Shown: positions 57,058-64,000 of the stretch, piece by piece
How the letters are laid out: every line of letters begins with the position of its first letter
Numbering within the stretch: position 1 is the stretch's first letter
Source of the DNA: Platerodrilus igneus
Lineage: Eukaryota > Arthropoda > Insecta > Coleoptera > Lycidae
NCBI GenBank assembly: GCA_036346225.1
Contig: JARFIW010000599.1
Location: forward strand, 310,001-374,000
DNA length: 64,000 nt
Direction of reading: 5' to 3'
Position numbers and translations under genes: made by a program
Notes under the pieces: generated by a model
Told to the model about the DNA's origin: nothing
Databases searched by the model: none
The model's input: the letters and a program-made list of their open reading frames with translations, nothing else

Positions 57058-57543
57058 TAAATATTTCTGGTTCCGGGTTGGGACCGTGTCATTTTATAAA
57101 TTAAGGTTGACGTTTCGCCCACATTTGAAAGCGGCTTCATCAGGACAAGAAAATAAATAAGTAATAAAATAAAAAATTATAAAAAGATAATAAAAAGATA
57201 ATATTAAGTAGTTCAAGTGTAAAGAGAAGAGTTATTCCTGAACTAGCAGACTCACTAGCCCATTCAAAGCCAAAAGGTGTCTTGTGGCAAAATAACCTTT
57301 TGGCCTTGAATGGGCTAGTGAGTCTGCTAGTTCAGCAATAACTGTTCTCTTTACATTTTAACTTGTTTACTTAATATTATCTTTTTATATTTTTTATTAT
57401 TTTTATTTTATTACTTATTTATTTTCTTGTCCTTATAAAGCCCCTTACAAAAGTGGGCGAAACGTCGACCTTAATTTATAAAATGACACGGTTCTACTCC
57501 GAAATCATAAATATTTATAATGACTTCGGCCGTGAAAGCCTTC
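57058..57543. mobile_element. Palindromic foldback element inside the satellite
   Basis: Arms 57060-57285 and 57290-57517 are inverted copies (gggaccgtgtcattttataa against its complement; gcccattcaaagcc against its complement at 57309). The centre is near 57287. The right flank cgtgaaagccttcgacaat continues beyond the palindrome. On the minus strand the left arm has CTGATGA (57143-57137), then a stem, then GAAACGTC, which is hammerhead-like but with an extra A before stem II. The right arm has this box changed. Confidence 0.8.
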
Positions 57544-59632
57544 GACAATATCAAACAAGATAGATTTATCTTAAAAGAAACAAAAATAAACTTATATGTG
57601 TTCGCTAGAGGGTATGTGTGAAAACGGTAAGGGGTGGTCGGATTTTAAATCTGTTTGCAAATTCGGATTCTGCGTAAAATTCTAGACTAATTGGATGTGT
57701 CGCATGGCTAAAAAAATTTATAAGGATGGTCGGAAATCGCTACCGGTACAAAATCTTAAAATTAGGGTACCGCCTTAGAGAGCGGTGCCATCTAAAAAAT
57801 TCTTAGAAATTCGGGTAGCTGAGACAAATATAATATTAATTAATACCAAAGAAGATAGATTTATCTCAAAAGATGAGCTATACAAGATAGAAAGCATGCT
57901 ATGACATTGAAAGCGATTAGAGGTGCGGTGGCGGTAAGCTTGCTAGAGGCTATGTGTGTAAAACGGTATGGGGTGGTCGGATTTTAAATTTGTTTACAGA
58001 TTCGGATTCTGCGTAAAATTATAGACTAATTTGATGTGTCGCATGGTTAAAAAAATCTATCAGGATGATCGGAAATAGCTACCGGTAAAAAATCTTAAAA
58101 TTAGGGTACCGACTTAGGGAGCAATCCTATCTAAAAGATTCCCGAAAATTCGGTTAGCTAAGAAAAATCTAACATCAGTTATTTCCAAACAAGATAAATT
58201 TATCTCGAAAGATGAGCTAAACAAAATAGAAAGTATGATATGACATTAAAAGCGATTAGTGAAGCGGTGGCGTTGTGCTCACTTGAGGATATGTGTGTAA
58301 AACGGTAAAAGGTGCTCAGATTTTAAATCTGTTTGCAAATTCGGATTCTGCGTAAAATTCTAGACTAATGTGAAGTATCGCATGTTAAAAAAATTTATAT
58401 AGATGGTCGGAAATCGCTACCGGTCAAAATTCTTAAAATTAAGGTACCGACCTAGGGAGCGATGCTATCTAAAAGATTCCTGAAAATTCGGGTAGCTAAG
58501 AAAAAACTAACATTAGTTAATTCCAAACAAGATAGATGTATCCGAAAGTTGAGCTAAAGAACATAGAAAGTATGATATGACATTAAAAGCGATTAGTGGT
58601 GCGGTGGAGGTATGCTCGCTAGAGGGTATGTGTGTAAAACGACAAGGGGTGGTCGGATTTTAAATTTGTTTGCAGATTCAGATTCTGCGTAAGACTCTAG
58701 ACTAATTTGATGGGTCGCATGGTTAAAAAATTTATAAGGATCGTCGGACATTGCTACCGGTAAAAAATCTTAAAATTAGGACACCGCCTTAGGCAACGAT
58801 GCTATCTAAAAAATTCCTTGAAATTCTGGTAGCTGAGAAAAATCGAACATTAATTGGTACCAAACAAAATAGATTTATCTCGAAAGATGAGCTAAACAAG
58901 ATAGAAAGTATGATATGATATTAAAAGCGATTAGTGGTGCGGTGGCGGTATGCTCGCTATAGGGTATGTGTGTAAATCGATAACGGGTGATCCGAGTTTA
59001 AATCTGTTTGCAGATTCGGATTCTGCGTAAAATTTTGGACTAACTTGATGTGTCGCATGGGTAAAAAAATTTATAAGGATGGTCGGAAACCGCTACCGGT
59101 AAAAAATCTTAAAATTAGGGTCCCGCCTTAGGGAACAATGCTATCTATATAATTCCTGGAAATTCGGGTAGCTGAGAAAAATCTAACATTAACTGATACC
59201 AAACAAGATAGAGTTATCTCGAAGGATGAGCTAAACAAAATAGAAAGTATGATATGACATTAAAAACGATTAGTGATTGCGATGGCGGTATGCTGGCTAG
59301 AGAGTTTGTGTGTAAAATTGTAAGGTGTGGTTGGATTTTAAATCTGTTTGCAGATTCGGATTCTGCGTAAAATTCTAGACTAATTGGATGTGTCGCATGG
59401 TTAAAATGATTTATAAAGATGGTCGGAAATCGTTACCGCTAAATAATCTTAAAATTAAGGCACCGCGTTAGGGAACGATGCTATCTAATAAATTCTTGGA
59501 AATTCGGGTAGCTGAGAAAAATCTAATATTAATTGATACCAAACAAGATAGGTTTATCTCGAAAGATGAGCTAAACAAGATAGAAAGTATGATATGATAT
59601 TAAAAGCGATTGGCGGTTGCGGTGGCGGTATC

Positions 59633-59800
59633 TTATTATTATTTTTTATTTTATTACTTATTTATGTTCTTGTCTTGATTAAGCCCTTTACAAAAGTGGG
59701 CGAAACGTCGACCTTAATTTATAAAATGACACGGTCCCAACCCGGAACCATAAATATTTATAACGACTCCGGTCGTGAAAGCGTCCGACAATATTAAACA
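59633..59800 (+). mobile_element. Truncated copy of the foldback element
   Basis: About 168 bases equal the outer right half of the palindrome at 57370-57543 (cttacttattt, gggcgaaacgtcgacc, gtgaaagcgtccgacaat). It replaces the expected monomer sequence directly after ggtggcggtat. It is followed by the short monomer type (aaagaaacaaaaataaact), as is the full copy. Confidence 0.8.
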
Positions 59801-60802
59801 AGATAGATTTATCTTAAAAGAAACAAAAATAAACTTTTATATGTTCGCTAGAAGGTATGTGTGTAAAACGGTAAGGGGTGGTCGCATTTTATATCTGTTT
59901 GCAAATTCGGATTCTGCGTAAAACTCTAGACTAATTTGACGGAAATCGCTACCGGTAAAAAATCTTAAAATTAGAGTACCACCTTAGGGAGCGATGCTAT
60001 CTAAAAAATTCCTGGAAATTCGGGTAGCTGAGAAAAATCTAACATTAATTGATGCCAAACAAGATAGATCTATTTGGAAAGATGAGCTAAACATAATACA
60101 AAGTATGATATGACATTAACAGCGATTAGTTGTGCGGTGTCGGTATGCTCGCTAGAGGGTATGTGTAAAACGGTAAGGGGTGGTCGGATTTTAAATACGT
60201 GTGCAGATTCAGATTCTTCGTAAAATTCTAGACTAATTGGATGTGTCGCATGGTTAAAAAAATTTATAAAGATGGTCGGAAATCGCTACCGGTAATAAAT
60301 CTTAAAATTAGGGTACCGTCTTAGGGAATGATGCTATCTAAAAAATTCCTGGAAATATGGGTAGCTGAGAAAAATCTAACATTAGTTAATGCCAAACAAG
60401 ATAGGTTTATCTCGAAGGATGAGCTAAACAAAATAGAAAGTATGATATGACATTAAAAGCGATTAGTGGTGCGGTGACGGTATGCTCGCTAGAGGGTATG
60501 TGTGTAAAACGGCAAGGAGTGGTCGGATTTTAAATCTGTTTGCAGATTCAGGTTCTGTGAAATATTCTAGACTAATTTGATGTGTCGCATGGTTAAAAAA
60601 TTTATAAGAATAGTTGCAAATCGCTACCGGTAAAAATTTTAAAATTAGGGTACCGCCTAAGGGAGTGATGCTATCTAATAAATTCCTAGAAATTCGGGTA
60701 GCTGAGAAAAATCTAATATTAATTGATACTAAACAAAATAGGTTTATCTCGAAAAATGAGCTAAACAAGATAGAAAGTATGATATGACATTAAAAGCGAT
60801 TA

Positions 60803-61222
60803 AATGTTTATGTTGGCGAAATAATGGGAAAATTTACACAATGCCTGAAACGCCAGATTATTTCCTTAGAGTAAGTGGACTGTGACTTAGAGGTAGTGTT
60901 GCGATAAAATACTCTTTTCGGTAAATTCAGCAAGGATCATGCACTTATCTTAATGTTCATTCTATTGGCTTCTACACAAGTGGTTGGCAGCATCCAAACC
61001 AGAACAATATCGCCGCCGACTGAATTACGTAGTAGTACAGTAACACACACCAAAATGTATATTATTTAATACATGACCGCACGGACCGAATGCATCGAAA
61101 CGAGTGTACAAAACCAGTGCTAGATAATACCGCCTGGTTTATCGCAAAACAAAACCTTGACTGTTTAAAATGAATTACATCGAAAATTAAGAGTGGGGCG
61201 TTCTAATCAAATTTTGAACAGT
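60803..61222 (+). repeat. Satellite-interrupting block, copy 1
   Basis: 420 bases from aatgtttatgttggcgaaat to tttgaacagt stand between monomers after the phrase aaaagcgatta. They carry no module, tRNA or coding mark. The second copy is at 62572-62989 with only a few differences, including a 2-base length change. Confidence 0.9.
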
Positions 61223-62571
61223 TGTGCGGTGGCGGTATGCTCGCTAGAGGGTATGTGTGTAAAACGGTAAGGAGCAGTCAGATTTTAAATCTGTTTGCAG
61301 ATTCGGATTCTGCGTAAAAGTTTAGACTAATTTAAAGTGTCGCATGGTTAAAAAAATCTATAAGGATGGTCGGAAATCGCTACCGGTAAAAAATCTTAAA
61401 AACAGGGTACCGACTTAGCCAACGATGTTATCTAAAAAATTCTTGGAAATTCGGGTAGCTGAGAAAAATCTAACATTAGTTGATACTAAACAAGATAGAT
61501 TTATCTCGAAAGATGAGCTAAACAAAATAGAAAGTATGATATAACACTAAAAGCGATTAGTGGTGCGGTGGCGATATGCTCGCTAGAGGGTATGTGTGTA
61601 AAACGGTAAGGAGTTTTAGGAGATTAAATCTGTTTACAGATTCGGATTCTTCGTAAAATTGTAGACTAATTTAATGTGTCGTGTGGTTAGAAAAATTTAT
61701 AAAGATGGTCGGAAATCGCTACCAGTAAAGAATCTTAAAATTAGGGTACCGCTTTAGGGAGGGATGCTATTTAATGAATTCCTAGAAATTCGGGTAGCTG
61801 AGAAAAATCTAATATTAATTAATACCAAACAAGATAGATTTATCTCGAAAGATGAGCTAAACAAGATAGAAAGTATGATATGATATTAAAACGATGAGTG
61901 GTGCGGTGGCGGTATACTCGCTAGAGGGTATGTCGGTAAAACGGTAAGGTGTGGTAGGATTTTAAATATGTTTGCAGATTCGGATTCTTCGTAAAATTTA
62001 GAACTAACTTGATGTGTTGCATAGTTAAAAAATGTATAAGGATGGTCGGAAATCGCTACCGGTAAAAAATCTTAAAATTAAGGTACCGCCTTAGGAAGCG
62101 ATGTTATCTAAAAAATTCTTGAAAATTTAGGTAGCTGAGAAAAATCTAATATTAATTGATACCAAACAAGATACATTTATTTCGAAAGATGAGCTAAACA
62201 AGATAGAAGTATGATATGACATTAAAAGCGCTTAGTGATTGCGGTGGCGGTATGCTCGCTAGAGGGTATGTGTGTAAAACGGTAAGGTGTGGTCGGATTG
62301 TAAATCTGTTTGCAGATTCGGATTCTGGGTAAAATTCTAGACTAATTTGATGTGTCGCATAGTTAAAAAATTTATAAGGATGGTCGAAAATCGCTACCGG
62401 TAAAAATCTTAAAATTGGGGTACCGCCTTAGGAAGCGATGTTATCTAAAATTTTTTTGGAATTTCAGGTAGCTGAGAAAAATCTAATATTAATTGATGTC
62501 AAACAAGATACATTTATTTCGAAAGATGAGCTAAACAGGATAGAAAGTATGATATGACATTAAAAGCGATT

Positions 62572-62989
62572 AAATGTTTATGTTGGGGAAATAATGGGAA
62601 AATTTACACAATGCGTAAAACCCCAGATTATTTCCTTAGAGTAAGTGGACTGTGACTTAGAGGTAGTGTTGCGATAAAATACTCTTAGCGGTAAATTCAG
62701 CAAGGATCATGCACTTATCTTAATGTTTATTCTGTTGGCTTCTATACAAGTGGTTGGCAGCATCCAAACCAGAACAATATCGCCGCCGACTGAATTACGT
62801 AGTAGTACAGTAACACACACCAAAATGTATATTATTTAATACATGACCGCACGGACCGAATGCTTCGAAACGAGTGTACAAAACCAGTGCTAGATAATAC
62901 CGCGTGGTTTATTGCAAAACAAAACCCTGACTGTTTAAAATGAATAACATCGAAAATTAAGAGTGGTGTTCTAACCCAATTTTGAACAA
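62572..62989 (+). repeat. Satellite-interrupting block, copy 2
   Basis: Nearly identical to 60803-61222 and inserted at the same point of the monomer. The start-to-start distance is 1769 bases, so block plus four monomers forms a higher-order unit that has been duplicated as a whole. Confidence 0.9.
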
Positions 62990-64000
62990 TGGTGCGGTGG
63001 CGGTATGCTCGCTGAGGGTATGTGTGTAAAACGGTAAGGAGTAGTCGGATTTTAAATCTGTTTGCAGATTCGGATTCTGCGTAAAATTTTAGAGTAATTT
63101 GAAGTGCCGCAAGGTTAAAAAAATGTATAAGGATGGTCGGGAATCGCTACCGGTAAAAAATCTTAAAATTAGGGTACTGTCTTAAAGAGTGATGCTATCT
63201 AAAAAATTCCTGGAAATTCGGGTAGCTGCGAAAAATCTAACATTATTTGATACCAAACAAGATAGATTTATCTCGAAAGGTGAGCTAAACAAGATAGAAA
63301 GTATGATATGACTTAAAAAGCGATTGGTGGTGCGGTAGCGGTATACTCGCTAGAGGGTATGTGTGTAAAACGGCAAGGAGTGGTGGGATTTTAAATCTGT
63401 TTGCAGGTTCAGATTCTGCGTAAAATTCTAGACTAATTTGATGTGTCGCATGGTTAAAAAATTTATAAGGATGGTTGGAAATCGCTACCGCTAAAATCTT
63501 AAAATTAGGGTATCGCCCTAGGGAGCGATGCTATCTAAAAAATTCCTGGAAATTTGGGTAGCTAAGAAAAATTTAATATTAATTGATACCGAACAAGATA
63601 TATTTATTTTAAAAAAAACAAAAACAAACTTTTATATGTTCGCCAGAGGGTATGTATGTAAAACGGTAACGGGTGGTCGGATTTTAAATCTATTTGCAGA
63701 TTCGGATTTTGCGTAAAATGCTAGATTAATTTGATGTGTCGGATGGTTAAAGAATTATAAGGATGGTCGGAAATCGCTACCGGTACAAAATCTTAAAATT
63801 AGGATACCGTCTTAGGGAGTGATGCTATCTAAAAAATTCCTGGAAGTTCCAGTAGCTGAGAAAAATCTAATATTAATTGCTTCTAAACAAGATAGATTTA
63901 TCTTGAAAGATGAGCTAAACAAGATAGAAAGTATGATATGACTTTAAAAGCAATTGGTGGTTGCGGTGGCGGTATGCTCGCTAGAGGGTATGTTGGAAAA

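Larger units (their letters stand above)
56633..64000 (+). repeat. Tandem satellite array, about 339-bp monomer
   Basis: Using ggattctgcgtaaaa as a landmark, copies occur near 56861, 57665, 58004, 58343, 58681, 59019, 59359, 59909, 60209, 60550, 61305, 61644, 61981, 62320, 63073, 63411 and 63703. Regular intervals are 337-341 bases. Longer ones hold inserts. The short ones (300 before 60209, 292 before 63703) come from deletions. Monomers differ from each other by several percent. The array starts about 100 bases after an AT tract and runs off the window end. Conserved marks are gctaccggta, gggtaccgcc and ggtatgctcgctagaggg. Confidence 0.95.

Noticed and set aside
60463..60768. 101-codon minus-strand frame in the satellite
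   Set aside because: It is not kept in neighbouring monomers and lies opposite the plus-strand frames. Treated as a shadow frame.
56633..64000. CRISPR-like array
   Set aside because: Repeat units are about 339 bases and contiguous, without short direct repeats separated by unique spacers. This is a satellite in a eukaryotic genome.

Overview
The window reads as a repeat-dominated, AT-rich stretch of an arthropod genome, most probably an insect. The signs are arthropod-type non-LTR retrotransposons (R1-clade, R2-clade and RTE-like), a Ty3/gypsy-type gag, tRNA-derived SINEs, a broken insect-like AP endonuclease, hammerhead-type foldback repeats and very long AT microsatellites. No intact conventional host gene was recognised on either strand. 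The protein-coding remains are decayed transposons and one host-gene pseudogene.

Layout. Positions 105-2583 hold two copies of a composite dispersed repeat (segments C, A, B). Positions 3300-14465 are a graveyard: an internally deleted RTE-like element, a second RTE 3' end, a Ty3/gypsy gag without pol, an R2-clade element with ruined catalytic residues, and an R1-clade element whose ORF2 is split by a SINE with a clean 13-bp target duplication. Repeat segments B and A return at 14466-15320, followed by a minus-strand APEX1/Rrp1-like pseudogene (15387-15805) and a tRNA-like repeat.

From 16167 to about 48776 the window is nearly filled by an array of 1.2-2.3 kb modules. They are separated by (AT)n tracts and lie in both orientations. 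They share one architecture although the families (called U1, X, Y, Z, W here) are strongly diverged. It consists of an inverted end motif near TTGCTRTGA, a distal CCTGTATA box, a promoter with CCAAT and TATA (plus TACGTGA boxes in some), an exon-1 donor, an exon 2 ending CAG|GT, a conserved TRAGCTAG box, and a right end with iterated CACAGCA motifs. In families W, Y and Z the predicted splice joins carry a short reading frame to the stop codon inside TRAGCTAG. A 605-bp module (44044-44648) keeps both ends but has lost the middle, like a non-autonomous transposon. This array is the best candidate here for an undescribed system: either a transposon superfamily that settles in (TA)n tracts, or a multicopy family of spliced micro-genes, or both.

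Embedded in the array are foldback repeats. One carries a complete hammerhead ribozyme core (31561-31601, minus strand). From 49.1 to 56.5 kb the sequence is mostly unrecognised, with a tRNA-like fragment, a promoter-like CpG cluster and a 300-bp inverted repeat. From 56633 to the window end runs a satellite of about 339-bp monomers with a higher-order period near 1769 bp, interrupted by a palindromic foldback and by two copies of a 420-bp block.

All comparisons were made by eye within this window. Family names rest on motifs known to me, and no database search was run.
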